From: Lotus japonicus
Lineage: Eukaryota; Streptophyta; Magnoliopsida; Fabales; Fabaceae
Reading direction: 5' to 3'
NCBI RefSeq assembly: GCF_012489685.1
Contig: NC_080045.1
Span: forward strand, 9,821,648-9,885,647
DNA: 64,000 bases
Part shown: positions 1 to 11,106 of the stretch, in pieces
Position numbering within the stretch: the first letter of the stretch is position 1
Layout of the letters: every line of letters begins with the position of its first letter
Translations under genes and position numbers: made by a program
The notes under the pieces: model-generated
Database searches by the model: none
What the model saw: the letters and a program-made list of their open reading frames with translations, nothing else
Told to the model about the DNA's origin: nothing

Positions 1-873
1 TCATTAAAAATTGGTTAATTGATTGATATTTTAAATGATAGATACTTAATTTTTCTTAGGGTGTGTTTGCAAGTTTGATTTTTAAGGAGAGGGAAGAGAA
101 ATGAGAGACTTATGACAATTTTTCACATTGTTTGACTTTGAAAGTTTTTAAATAAGGGAGTATGAATTTAAAGAATTGTTGAAAAACTTCTCCAATACAC
201 TCATGCAATTAGTTTGTGGAGTTCCCCTAAATTGAGGATTTTGGTGAAATTTTGAGCTTCCAAAAAGGGGAAGGACATACGGGCCGGGCTGTCTTGTATT
301 GACAACTCTAAAAATTACTCTGTTTGGGTATAGGATTTAAAATTTTGTATTTGAATAATTTTCACCAAAAATTGATCAATTGATTAATATTTTAAATGAT
401 AAATACTTAATTTTTCTTAGGGTGTGATTGCAAGTTTGATTTTTAAGGAGAGGGAGGAGAAATAAGAGACTTATGGCAAATTTTCACATTGTTTGACTTT
501 AGGAGTTTTTTTAATAAGGGAGTAAGAGTTTAGAGAATTGTTGAAAAACACCTCCAATACACTCCTTTAATTAGTTTGTGGAGTTCCTCTAAATTTAAGA
601 TTTTGGTGGAATTTTGAGCTTCCGAACAAGGGAAGGACATACCCTCCCCCCAACATTCCCTTTAAGTAATATCTAATAAGTCCTGTGTATGAAAAAATCG
701 TATGTGTAGATCTATCTAGATGCGTATAATTTCACAATGATAACTATATTGGAAAAAAAAACTAATTTAGTTTACTTTAACTCTTTAACTAAACATAACT
801 TTTTTATTTGTTAAAGTACATATTTTTGTGGCTAAAGCTAATGCAGGTCATTGAATTTTTTTTTGTCAAACAG
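1..873 (+). other. Intron 1 (3' part) of AKR copy A, with an internal direct repeat
   Basis: The window opens inside the first intron of AKR copy A; copies B and C have the same intron sequence downstream of their exon 1. Two related blocks of about 290 bases (about 1-297 and 362-652) lie in direct orientation, each holding a GGGTGTG...TTTTTAAGGAGAGGGA stretch, a TTTTCACATTGTTTGACTTT stretch and a GGGAAGGACATAC end. The same pair occurs at 7790-8412 and 20641-21265, so the internal duplication is older than the gene duplication. The acceptor is a T-rich tract ending CAG at 873. Confidence 0.7.
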
Positions 874-2208
874 GTCACTGAAATTAGAATATGTAGATCT
901 ATATTTGATCCACTGGCCCATTGCTTTGAAGCCTGGAAATTGGGACATGCCTTATGATGAAGAGGCCATGGCCCCATTTGACTTGAAGGGTGTGTGGACA
1001 AAAATGGAGGAATGCCAACAACTTGGGCTTACAAAGGGCATTGGAGTCAGCAACTTCAGTTGCAAAAAACTTGAAAATTTGCTCTCATTTGCCAATATTC
1101 CTCCTGCTGTCAACCAAGTAAGCTCACAACCTCATATTGGATATCTCTCTACTTTTCTTTAGTCATGATTAAACTTTCAATTGCTGGATATATGATATTA
1201 CACCATCAAATCAAAAACAGATTAGGATGAATCCTACTTGGCAGCAAAAGAAGTTAAAAGACTACTGCCAAGCAAAAGGAATATTCATAACTGCCTACTC
1301 TCCTTTGGGAGCCAAAGGTACCGTTTGGGGTACCAATGATGTTATGGACAATGAATTGCTCAAGCAAATTGCAAATGCTCATGGAAAATCTTTTGCTCAG
1401 GTATCTATTATAACTTTCTTTCACATGAAAAAGTTTAACTTATATTTCGTTTTTTATAAACTTATACTGTTTTAATCTTAATCTAAGTGAGTTTTTATTT
1501 CCATTTTGGTCAAAGCAAACATGCTTAGGGAACATATAAAATAATAAAATAGAAGAAAAAATTCTAATAATCATATAGAGATATAGTTTAGCAATTTGAA
1601 TTAGTACGACCATATTTGAGTTAGTGATGACACATAAGAAATTATTAGGTTTTTTATTGCGGAACCAAACATACTTTTCTAACTTCTCCAAAAAGTGATC
1701 ATGAGATTTTCCACCGTAAATCAAACACACTACACGTCTACCATTTAGATATTCATACTATTTTAAAACAATGCGAGTTCTACATAGATGATTAACACTA
1801 CCAAGTTATTCTTTGTACCAAAAAACAAACACTACCCTACACATGATATACCTTGTGGACTTGTGATTAATTAATAAAACAAAATTTAAGTATTGGAGTC
1901 TATATAAATTATATAAATTAAGTATATCCATTTCTTTTTAAATTATGATTCACGAATGTTTTTGTTACCATATCTAGCTAACATAATACTTTCTGGTGTA
2001 ATAGGTATGTCTAAGATGGTTGTATGAGGAAGGCGTAACTATAGCAGTTAAGAGCTACAACAAAGAAAGAATGAAGCAAAATCTGGAAATATTTGATTGG
2101 TCACTTACAAAAGATGACTATGAAAAAATTAATCAAGTCAAGCAGCACCTTTCGTTGAAGTATGGACCAGCAAAGTTCGTTGAGGACCTTTGGGATGAAG
2201 AAAATTAA
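874..2208 (+). CDS. AKR4-type aldo-keto reductase copy A, exons 2-4 (chalcone/codeinone reductase-like), 5'-partial
   Basis: Exons are 874-1117, 1221-1400 and 2005-2208; all introns are GT-AG and phases match the exon 1 seen in copies B and C (6912-7237 and 19765-20090). Joined to such an exon 1 the protein would be 317 aa, the usual size for plant AKR4 enzymes. Exon 2 carries LIHWP (catalytic His) and VGVSNFS-like GIGVSNFS; exon 3 carries NPTWQQKKL and TAYSPLGA; exon 4 carries the NADPH-binding KSYNKERM motif and ends LWDEEN. The family reduces carbonyls with NADPH; relatives include legume chalcone (polyketide) reductase, codeinone reductase and methylecgonone reductase. The [11 protein letters not shown] loop is closer to the latter two than to true chalcone reductase, so the substrate is unknown. 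No stop or frameshift is visible here, so this is the only copy likely to be functional; exon 1 lies outside the window. Confidence 0.88.
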
Positions 2209-3106
2209 TACATGCAATATGGAACCATATGCTAAAGCTTTATGACTATGAAGAAAAAACAAATACTAAAGCTTTTGCTTTCGCTGCAAATTTACTTCAA
2301 TCGCGTATAATGAATAATTGTTACAACAGATTTACATTTTATACTCAAAGTTGAGCCAGTTGTACTCTCTCAATGCTACAAGAGTGGCCAATAAAAATAT
2401 ATTATTCTCATACCTCATCTTTTTTTCCCCCTTTACAAATTAACCTGTAAAGGTCAATTAGTGACATCATAAGTTTTTGGGCATCACCAAAATTTCTCAC
2501 TTGAAGATTTCCCTCTCTTATGCACAAGCTTATTTTGGCTATCAATATTACAATATGTTAAGCCATTTTACTGATATGAAAGGGGCATGTAAGCTTTCTG
2601 AAGCGCCAAAAAAAAGAAAGATATGTAGGACATAATATATTTGATTTTATAGCTTAAGAAATATAAAAATATTCCTCACCCCACCACCATTCATTCAACC
2701 TTCTCCCCAACCCTCTAGAGTCTCACCATCGATCTCTTCCTCATCATTCTCCATCATCTTCCTCACCAACTCCTCACCATTTTTCTCCCTTCAACACCCT
2801 TCTTCTTTCTCGAACTCAATCGTGTTGGTTTCTAGCTCCTCATTTCTTGATAAATGAACTCCTAATTAATATTTTTTTTTTGGATAAGCAAGGAAAATGA
2901 ACTCCTAATAATTAATTTTCTTTGGACTTAAACTCCTTAAATAACTTTCATCACATCATTATAGCTTTGATTATCTGATAAATATCATTCGTTTCTATCA
3001 CATTTTCCAAGTATACTAGAATGCAGTCTAGCCACGGGTACATGGTCTTCTAAGAGGTTAGTCTAAAAGAATATGACAGAGTCTCATACCTAACATGTCA
3101 CAGGTT
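2209..3106. other. Downstream flank of AKR copy A, duplicated at 17109-18008
   Basis: No gene is visible. The stretch includes a CA/CT-rich tract at 2680-2830 and is nearly identical to the flank of copy B, so it belongs to the duplicated unit. Differences are scattered substitutions and small indels in homopolymers. Confidence 0.75.
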
Positions 3107-3388
3107 CAGGGGCGGATGTACATAGAAGTGAGGGGTTCCCCTGAACAAAAAAAAAATTGAACTTAATTTCCTATATAATTTTTTTTGAACCCCCTGAAAA
3201 TTTTAAATTATACTAGTAGACTAAGTTTTACACCTATTTACACAAAAAAACTCACATATCTGCACAATTTTGACTTGTAGAGTTTCTGATGTATAAACAT
3301 ATTAAAGTTGTTTTTAATTATATTTTTACCGATGTGTTCATTTGAAAAATTTGAACCCCCTAACCCCGAGGTTCTGGATCCGCCACTG
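3107..3388. mobile_element. hAT-like MITE, unit A
   Basis: About 282 bp, starting CAGGGGCGGAT and ending ATCCGCCACTG, so the termini are inverted. The flanks are CACAGGTT and CGTAGGTT, a decayed 8-bp target duplication typical of hAT elements. There is no coding capacity. The orthologous copy at 18009-18287 keeps a perfect 8-bp duplication. Confidence 0.75.
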
Positions 3389-3566
3389 CGTAGGTTTGAA
3401 CCTCCGTTAATACCCTCCCGACAACTCTCCCATTGAGGCGCTATCCCCTCATCCTATATCTTAAAAAAATGTAATCACTGAAATCACTTTAGTTTATATA
3501 TAACAAAAAAAAAGGGGTCAAACAGAAGGGAAGGTATCATATGCAATATTCTAATATTTAGTTGTC

Positions 3567-3609
3567 GTGTGACACCAAAACATGTCTTCATCACAAGTCG
3601 TCCCTAATG
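3567..3609 (+). pseudogene. Relic of an AKR exon 1 start (leader and first nine codons), unit A
   Basis: GTGTGACACCAAAACATG followed by codons for MSSSQVVPN matches the leader and start of AKR exon 1 (MSSSLIVPN at 6912 and 19765). The match ends abruptly at a GC-rich block (3610-3712) that has inverted ends of the type CCTAATGGRCC and an internal GGGCGAG/CTCGCCC hairpin. Upstream sequence is weakly alignable to the AKR promoter. This looks like the remnant of an older tandem copy cut off after codon 9. Confidence 0.65.
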
Positions 3610-3712
3610 GACCGGGCGAGCCCCCAGGGTCCCTCGCCCAGGAGCGCCGGCTTAGGGCGACGAGTGGACTGAAGACTTGAGCCTGCTCCCAGAGGCCCAA
3701 CTGGCCCATTAG
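3610..3712. repeat. Small GC-rich block with inverted ends after the AKR relic
   Basis: About 110 bp, clearly richer in G+C than its surroundings. It begins CCTAATGGACC (overlapping the relic) and ends GGCCCATTAGG, which are inverted with one mismatch. A 7-bp GGGCGAG/CTCGCCC stem lies near the left end. A copy is present in unit B after 18509. It could be a tiny TIR element, but no target duplication is evident. Confidence 0.4.
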
Positions 3713-4294
3713 GAAAGAGATAGAAACGCTAGGCCCATTTAATCTTCTAGATGTTTATACGAAAACATAAAATACAATTTTTTTTAGTTAATTTCCAAAT
3801 CAATAATTTAAAACTATTTAATATCAATTCTGTTGGCATATTTAATATCATTTTAAACGTAAGATATTAAATTCAATTTTTTTTTTTATTTTGTTCTATA
3901 AAAAATAACTATAAGACATCTCCAATGCAACCCCAATGCAAGTTCTTAGTTCTTATTTCTGAATTAAGAACTGAGAAATGAGTTCTTAACCATTGGAGAA
4001 GGCTAACGTGCTAACGTGAAGTTCTTAGTTTTTAAAAATAAGAGATAAGAAGTTTTACTTTTTGAGTTCTTTTTTTTTTAGAGCAAAAAGGATTTATTCA
4101 AAAACAAAGGAAAGTACAAACCCACAGAGGGAGGAAAGAAAAAAGAAAGACGCCAAACCAACCCTAAAGGAATAAAGAACACCCACCAGAGAGAAAGCAA
4201 GACAAGCTCAGCCATAAAAAAACCTACCCAAACACCAAGCACTCACAAGAGCCCCAAAACCAAAAACAAAACCCAAGAGCCAGGTACCAAACGC

Positions 4295-5521
4295 CTATAA
4301 GCCAACAGGCCAATTATCTCTAAGCTCCTCTTGCAAACCACGAATAGCCTCCTCATCGCTTCCCGGAAACACCATACCCACATATTTTGCCAAAAACCAG
4401 GCCTTTGTAGCACGAGTGAAGTAGCCGCCAGAAGAGGGAGCAGGAGCGACAACAGGAGGAGGGATCGAACTTTCCACGCTCTCTGATTTCTTAGGACGCC
4501 CTCGAGGCCTACGAGGAGGTCCATCAAAACCCCTCTTCACCGAATGATATTTCCTAGGACGACCACGAGGTCGCGGCTTCGGCGGAGAGAACTCAAGCAC
4601 ACGATCAACCTCCTCCAAAGAGGTTCCCTCTTCATCTAAAGAATCGCCCGCCCAAGGAACGTCCCCCTCACTCAACAGGCCATCAGCACCAACCTCCCTC
4701 ACAAGAATTTGTCCATTTTGATCACAAACACCTTTTGAATCTTCTGCATAAGAACCAGGTGAGAGAGAAGCGGCTGGACCAGGGAGGGCAAGAGGCAAAC
4801 GGTCCCAAGGAGAAGAAGCCAAACCACTTGAAACCTGATTTAAAGAAGCTGTCACTGTCCACTCCCACATCAGTGCCCCTCTGCAGCGGAAGTATAGAGA
4901 CATCATATAGTCATTAAACCAGCCCCACCTATTACCCCTAGAGCCAAGAGGAGAAATATATTTAATCCTAATATTTGAAATCCCATCATCTAATAAAAAC
5001 CCACCATCCTTGTATAAGAGCCTTGAATTATACAAAGGCCAAGCGACAGTATCAATAAAGCCTGATAAAAAACCATCATTACTCTTTAATGAAGAGAGAG
5101 AATCTCTCATCACAACCGAAGCCATCAATCCACCACCTCTACACGGCTGCACCTCTTCATCTTCACCAACGAACGGAAGAACCGCACCAAGTGAGGAATC
5201 CACATCTACGCCAGACGAAGAAACCATCTCTGGAAATAGCAGATCATCGAAAAATCGAGCAACCTCCCTGCCATCCTTTCTCCCCACCGACCCTGCCAAT
5301 TCAAGGAAGAGAATGTCGTCTGAAAGTCTCGCCTCCTGCAGGTAACACAAACCAGAGCCGGCAGAAAAGGCTTCGCAGTCAAACCCAGCACCCACCGGAG
5401 AGCACACCTTCGAAACCCCCCTCACCACGTCGCTCCAGGACCTTGAGGGCGGAGAGCCGCCCACGCAAAGCTGTTCCTCCTGAACGATACCTTGCTTAGC
5501 AGGAGGCAAAGAACCCTGCAA
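4295..5521 (-). CDS. LINE ORF1-like protein, C-terminal part with two AT-hooks
   Basis: This open frame of 408 codons overlaps the RRM ORF by about 100 bases in another frame. It starts around RSWSDVVRGV, continues with a domain containing WPLYNSRLLY and NRWGWFNDYMMSLYFR, and ends with two basic AT-hook-type motifs, RPRGRPRKY and RRPRGRPKKS, that would bind AT-rich DNA. No zinc knuckle, endonuclease or RT is present. Its stop lies about 220 bases from the poly(A) end, so ORF1 is effectively the whole gene content of this element. The first Met is probably not the true start; the natural protein is likely RRM plus this part. Confidence 0.7.
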   Translation of the reverse strand: MQGSLPPAKQGIVQEEQLCVGGSPPSRSWSDVVRGVSKVCSPVGAGFDCEAFSAGSGLCYLQEARLSDDILFLELAGSVGRKDGREVARFFDDLLFPEMVSSSGVDVDSSLGAVLPFVGEDEEVQPCRGGGLMASVVMRDSLSSLKSNDGFLSGFIDTVAWPLYNSRLLYKDGGFLLDDGISNIRIKYISPLGSRGNRWGWFNDYMMSLYFRCRGALMWEWTVTASLNQVSSGLASSPWDRLPLALPGPAASLSPGSYAEDSKGVCDQNGQILVREVGADGLLSEGDVPWAGDSLDEEGTSLEEVDRVLEFSPPKPRPRGRPRKYHSVKRGFDGPPRRPRGRPKKSESVESSIPPPVVAPAPSSGGYFTRATKAWFLAKYVGMVFPGSDEEAIRGLQEELRDNWPVGL

Positions 5522-5998
5522 GGATTGAACGAGAGGCCCCTCATGCCCATGGGAAATACGCTTAGAGCCTCCTCCCTGCTTCCCAAAACACTTATCTGGT
5601 TTAACCGAAAGAAAAGCTCCACCCAGCCTGACCCATCCAGAGTTTTCATAGCTTTAATGGCATCTTCCTTGAGTACAAAACGAACGAAACCAAACCGAAA
5701 CCTCCTTCCAGGTGACCTCCTTCGTTGAACAAACACATTTGATAACTTCCCGTGCTGCTGGAATAGGTTCCTCACCTGGAAGTAGCCCACCTGGCCTGAG
5801 ATTCCATCAATAAAAATGGTGTAACAAGGCCGAGAGACCTCGCCAACAACCCTGGCCTCCCTCCGTGACGTACCCTCCGGATCCTCACCATCGCCATCCT
5901 CCTCCTCTGAAGTCGAAAAGCTGCCACTGGCAGCATAGCCATCCACCGCACCTTTTGACGCTAAGGTTGAAGAAGCCCTAGCAGAGCAAAACCTTTCC
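5422..5998 (-). CDS. LINE ORF1-like protein, N-terminal RRM part
   Basis: Reading from ATG 5998 (an in-frame ATG also lies at 6015). After an acidic, Ser-rich N-terminus comes an RNA-recognition-motif fold: RNP2-like TIFIDGIS and RNP1-like RFRFGFVRF, about residues 65-140. Plant L1-type LINE ORF1 proteins and RT-associated RRM proteins have this layout. The frame closes at 5422, but the neighbouring frame (see 4295-5521) carries on with RSWSDVV, which normally follows the RRM linker in these proteins. A -1 frame change between the two is therefore likely, either an inactivating indel or a frameshift site. Confidence 0.75.
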
Positions 5999-6380
5999 AT
6001 CTTTTTATATATCATTTATTTTCTGTTTTCTTTGAAAATGAAAACAGAATTACATTTTGAGTTCTTAATATAAAAAGTTATTCTTCTCTCTCATTCATCA
6101 ACTGATTTAATTTAAAGTATTGAATTAGCATTTAAATTTAAATCAAAATTATATGAAAATAAAAAATATTACTAATATAATGGCATTGTGGGATCAAATG
6201 AATAGTGCTAAGAACTAAGAACTAAGAACTAATTAAGAACTCATGGTTGAAGCAAAATCTGCAAAGAGTTGCTTAAGCACATGTGACAGTATGAGCCTAC
6301 ATGAATAGTGCTAAAAACTAAGAATTAAGAACCTAGCATTGGAGATGCTCTAATCATAAAAAAAAGACTTTGTCACCATA

Positions 6381-6528
6381 CACCCTCCGGTCACATATAT
6401 AAGCAAAAAATACTATTTAGGTTCATTTCTTTAATGAATGTATCTAGTCATTAATTAATGACTAGATACATTGATAAAATGAATGAATCTAAAAAGTTTT
6501 TTTTGCTTATATATGTGACCGGAGGGTG
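6381..6528. mobile_element. TA-TSD MITE (Stowaway/mariner-like), unit A
   Basis: A 148-bp element with nearly perfect inverted ends of about 28 bases, CACCCTCCGGTCACATATAT at the left and its complement at the right, flanked by TA on both sides. The centre has a second palindrome around TAGTCATTAATTAATGACTA, so the whole element folds into one hairpin. The orthologous copy is at 19261-19416. Confidence 0.8.
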
Positions 6529-6911
6529 TAAATATTAACAATTGACTTTTATTAATTATTTTGATGTCATTTAAAACCATTAAATGTCAAATTAATACGA
6601 TAATTATTTTTGAATAAAGTCAAAATTGATTTTTTTAACTATTCTAATTTCATTAATAACTATTAAATGCAATATTAATTTACATTAATTATTTTTAAAA
6701 TTAGGAAATTATTTAATATTTAAAATATTATAAAATTAGAAAATAATTAATGTATTAAATACGCTGATTATGATAAATAAATATTTAAATTACGTGGTCA
6801 TAAAGTAATTTGGCTGATGATATCTATAAGAAAAGTCAAAAGATTCTAGTATGATGCACTATAATCCATTTGATACTCACAACCTTACGAGTTGGCGTCT
6901 GACACCAAAAC
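6529..6911 (+). promoter_or_regulatory. Promoter region of AKR copy B
   Basis: AT-rich sequence between the MITE and the ATG at 6912, almost identical to 19417-19764 before copy C. A TATA-like CTATAAGA lies near 6825, about 85 bases before the start codon. The leader ends CTGACACCAAAACATG. Assigning the TATA box is inference; conservation between copies simply reflects recent duplication. Confidence 0.4.
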
Positions 6912-7237
6912 ATGTCTTCATCACTAATCGTTCCAAATGTGGTGCTCTCCAACAACCGAAACTTGCCGGTGATTGGACTCGGAACTGCTACCATCTTAGG
7001 CTCCGCTACCGGCGATGACACCACCAAGGTGGAAGTGCTAGAGGCTATTAAGCTCGGTTACAGGCACTTTGACACAGCTTCGATTTATGGGTCAGAGGAG
7101 GCACTTGGAGAAGCCATAGCTGAAGTAGTAAAACTTGGTCTCGTTGGGTCTAGAGATGAACTCTTTGTCACTTCCAAGCTCTGGTGCTCTGATAATCATC
7201 CTGATCTTGTTCTTCCTGCTTTGAATAAAACACTTTA

Positions 7238-8637
7238 GTAAGGACAACTATTGTCAATTTAAATTATGATCATTAGATATCTTCTCTGAATTTTCCTTTA
7301 TATATGAACTGAGTATTGTTGTTCTTCAAAATTAGAGCTTTTAATTTGGGTTTCTAACCCACCAGTCATCCAAGTCTAATCTGACTCGTAAGAAAAATGA
7401 TGCAATGCGTTAGTATTATTATTAAATTATGTTGGATTTGAATATTTGATTTTTTACTTTAAACATTTGATCTGTGTTATAATATTAATATTTTAGATAT
7501 TTTTCACCGGACTAAATAAATCATAAGTAGATTTTCATAACATTTTCACTTTTGATTCATTTCTTCATATTCTAGTTTTTTACACCCAAAAACAATGAGC
7601 CAACCCATGATAGGTTGAGTTTAGATGATCAATTTCTCACTTATTTAAATACGAGCGCGACTAGCTCAATCTGCAATGAGCCAACCCATATGGGTCTGAC
7701 TGTTTTGTATTGATAACGCTAAAAATTATCTTGTTTGGGTACATGATTTAAAATTTTGTATTTGAATAATTTTCATTAAAGATTGGTTAATTGATTGATA
7801 TTTTAAATGATAGATACTAAATTTTTCTTAGGGTGTGTTTGGAAGTTTGATTTTTAAGGAGAGGGATGAGAAATGAGAGACTTATGACAATTTTTCACAT
7901 TGTTTGACTTTGAAAGTTTTTAAATAAGGGAGTATGAGTTTGAAGAATTGTTGAAAAACTTCTCCAATACACTCATGCAATTAGTTTGTGGAGTTCCCCT
8001 AAATTGAGGATTTTGGTGAAATTTTGAGCTTCCAAACAAGGGAAGGACATACGGGTCGGGCTGTCTTGTATTGACAACTCTAAAAATTACTCTGTTTGGG
8101 TATAGGATTTAAAATTAATTTTCACCAAAAATTGATCAATTAATTAATATTTTAAATGATAGATACTTAATTTTTCTTAGGGTGTGATTGCAAGTTTGAT
8201 TTTTAAGGAGAGGGAGGAGAAATAAAAGACTTATGGCAAATTTTCACATTGTTTGACTTTGGGAGTTTTTTTAATAAGGGGGTAAGAGTTTAGAGAATTG
8301 TTGAAAAACACCTCCAATACACTTCTTTAATTAGTTTGTGGAGTTCCTCTAAATTTAGGGTTTTGGTGGAATTTTGAGCTTCCAAACAAGGGAAGGACAT
8401 ACCCTCCCCCCAACATTCCCTTTAAGTAATATCTAATAAGTCCTGTGTATGAAAAAATCGTAAGTGTAGTTATATCTAGATGCGTATAATTTCACAATGA
8501 TAACTATATTGGAAAAAAAAACTAATTTAGTTTACTTTAACTCTTTAACTAAACATAACTTCTTTATTTGTTAAAGTACATATTTTTGTGGCTAAAGCTA
8601 ATGCAGGTCATTGATTTGTTTTTTTTTTGTCAAACAG
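7238..8637 (+). other. Intron 1 of AKR copy B
   Basis: GTAAGG donor and CAG acceptor. It contains the same pair of direct-repeat blocks as copy A (about 7790-8052 and 8130-8412). No ORF of note. Confidence 0.7.
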
Positions 8638-11106
8638 GTCACTTAAATTAGAATATGTAGATCTTTATTTGATCCACTGGCCCATTGCGTTGAAGCCTGG
8701 AAATTAGGACATGCCTTATGATGAAGAGGCCATGGCCCCATTTGACTTGAAGGGTGTGTGGACAAAAATGGAGGAATGCCAACAACTGGGGCTTACAAAA
8801 GGCATTGGAGTCAGCAACTTCAGTTGCAAAAAACTTGAAAATTTGCTCTCATTTGCCAATATTCCTCCTGCTGTCAACCAAGTAAGCTCACAACCTCATA
8901 TTGGATATCTCTCTACTTTTCTTTAGTCATGATTAAACTTTCAATTGCGAGATATATGATATTACACCATCACATCAAAAACAGATTAGGATGAATCCTA
9001 CTTGGCAGCAAAAGAAGTTAAAAGACTACTGCCAAGCAAAAGGAATATTCATAACTGCCTACTCTCCTTTGGGAGCCAAAGGTACCGTTTGGGGTACCAA
9101 TGATGTTATGGACAATGAATTGCTCAAGGAAATTGCAAATGCTCATGGAAAATCTTTTGCTCAGGTATCCATTATAATTTTCTTTCACATGAAAAATTTT
9201 AACTTATATTTCGTTTTTTATAAACTTACTAGTACTTTTACCCGTGCGATGCACGGGGGATATTCATTTTGTTTTTTGTGTGTATTTCTTTTAAGTCTAT
9301 GAGTTCTTTTAAAAGATATTTTAGGGATTAAAAGAACTAAATCTATTTTGGATATATGAAATCATAAATTTGTATGTTTTTGCTCCAACGGTCATCTCCC
9401 TCCTCCATCGTCTTCTTCACCATGGAACCCTTAAAATAGTCACGTGAGAAGCATGTGACTTGTCCAGTCATCAAGCTCTCTGAAGAAAGTCACGTGAGAC
9501 ACGCGTGAGGGAGCCGCATCAGCTTCTCACGTTAGTTTTCTCACGGAAGGCAAACGGCAGACCAAAAGTGCAACAACATGTATAGTTGGAGGACTTTTTT
9601 GCTAATTTTGAAGTTTGAGGACGATTTTCGCAGGAAGGCCATAGTTGAGGGACCAAAAGTGCAATTAAGCCTTGTTTTTTTGAGTAGCTATTTTATTTTT
9701 CTTTTTTGTACTTATTTTTCTAAATGCTCGATTGATAATTTTTCGATATCTATTAAATAATCTATTCCATGGAGTTAAAGTCATGTGCTAAAAATAGCCA
9801 TTGAATGTTTTTTTTTCAATTGGAATAATTACATTGTGAATAAAATTGAAAGTGTATCATTGCACATTTCCTGTAAAAAATCGTATTCGACATGGCGAAA
9901 GATTTTTATACCATAATATCGATCTTTCAAATTCTCACATTAAAGTGTATTTAACTTTCCTTTTTATTCTTGAATTCAAAAAAAACTTTCCTTTTTATTT
10001 GAAATTATATAAATTTAAAAATGGACAAAACTAAAAAATAACCATAAAGACCAATTACTTAAAGAACCTTGCCTTCGTAATTCCTTTTTATTTTTTATTT
10101 TTAATTTTTCGCTTTATGCTTTTTATTTAAACATTTAGAAATACTACACCTTTTTTAATTCGGAATCCAACAATATAAATTTAATTTTAAAACAATAAAC
10201 TTTCATTTTTTAGGATTAATATATTTTATAAATTCTAACTAATTAATCATGTCTTTTGGAATTCCTAACTGATATTAATCACATATTAACCACTAAAGTT
10301 TTCAATAAACACATATCTCACATGTAACTGAAATAATTGTAGTGCAAAGATTTTTTTTCCTTTAATTTATTGTTAAGAAAGATATTTTTTTGTATCGTCA
10401 TTATGAGCATGAATGTGTTGTGTGGTTTTTAAATCATAAAACCAAAATTAAAAATTATTTGGCATTGATATCAAATTTATGGTAAAACTATGTTCATTGG
10501 AAGTTTCAAAAAAAATCATGTTCTATGGAGTTCCTAACTGATATTAACCACTAATTTTTTTCATGCACAGAAATTAACCACATGTAATAGAAATAGTTAT
10601 AGTGCTAAGGGTTTTTTCCATTAATTAAGGAAGATAATTTCTTAAATTGGCATTACGGCCATGAATGAGCATGTGATATTGTTTCGATGAATTTACTCTT
10701 TATCAAAAGGGAGATATATGTTTAAAATTTACTATTTTTTTTTACCATAATACCAATTTTTCAAATTCTCACATTAATTGGATTAGCATGTATTTAATTT
10801 TCCTCTTTAATAGAATTTCCAATATAAGATTTAACTTTTACATGAACAAAAGACCGACAACAAAGGTTGAGTTAAGAGGGCCTAAGATTGTTATAATAAC
10901 CATGATTTTGTGCTTCTGAATAGTGCTTTGATTGCAGTTGGACCAAATGACAATTTTGGACACTTCTTTTAACCAAGGACCCGGACATAAAGCAGTAGTA
11001 ACGTATCTTCATTAAAAATAAACTGATGACACAACATGTTACAAAACTAAAACTCTTAGCAAGATCACATAAAATATAGTCTAAAGTGTGAAGACAACAT
11101 AGGACA

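Larger units (their letters stand above)
4072..6051 (-). mobile_element. LINE-like non-autonomous retrotransposon carrying only an ORF1 region (HAL1-like)
   Basis: The insertion is present in unit A and absent from unit B at about 18955, so its borders are exact. It is flanked by a 15-bp target duplication with one mismatch (4057-4071 and 6052-6066, core TTTTGAGTTCTT), and has a poly(A) tail on the minus strand, seen as the T-run at 4072-4079. This is the signature of target-primed reverse transcription. The 2-kb body is almost filled by RRM and AT-hook ORFs; there is no endonuclease or reverse transcriptase. It must have moved using enzymes from an autonomous LINE. Confidence 0.8.
3915..6350. 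mobile_element. TAA-TSD MITE (PIF/Harbinger-like), unit A, split by a LINE-like insertion
   Basis: Ends are inverted: GACATCTCCAATGC at the left and GCATTGGAGATGCTC at the right, each followed inward by repeats of AAGTTCTTAGTTCTTA type. Both sides are bordered by TAA. The same element without the insertion is 418 bp at 18813-19230. In this copy, 4072-6051 is a later insertion. The TAA duplication suggests a PIF/Harbinger-type (Tourist) MITE. Confidence 0.7.

Noticed and set aside
1440..1730. Open frame of 96 codons on the minus strand in intron 3 of AKR copy A
   Set aside because: AT-rich intron sequence in antisense, repeated at 16223-16639 as part of the duplicated unit; no domain or codon signal.
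874..2208. Naming copy A a true chalcone reductase
   Set aside because: The exon 3 loop ([11 protein letters not shown]) and C-terminus differ from the legume chalcone reductase pattern and fit the wider AKR4 codeinone/methylecgonone reductase-like group; the substrate cannot be read from sequence.
5089..5499. 136-aa ORF on the plus strand inside the LINE-like element
   Set aside because: Antisense shadow of the AT-hook ORF; it has no start context or homology signal of its own.
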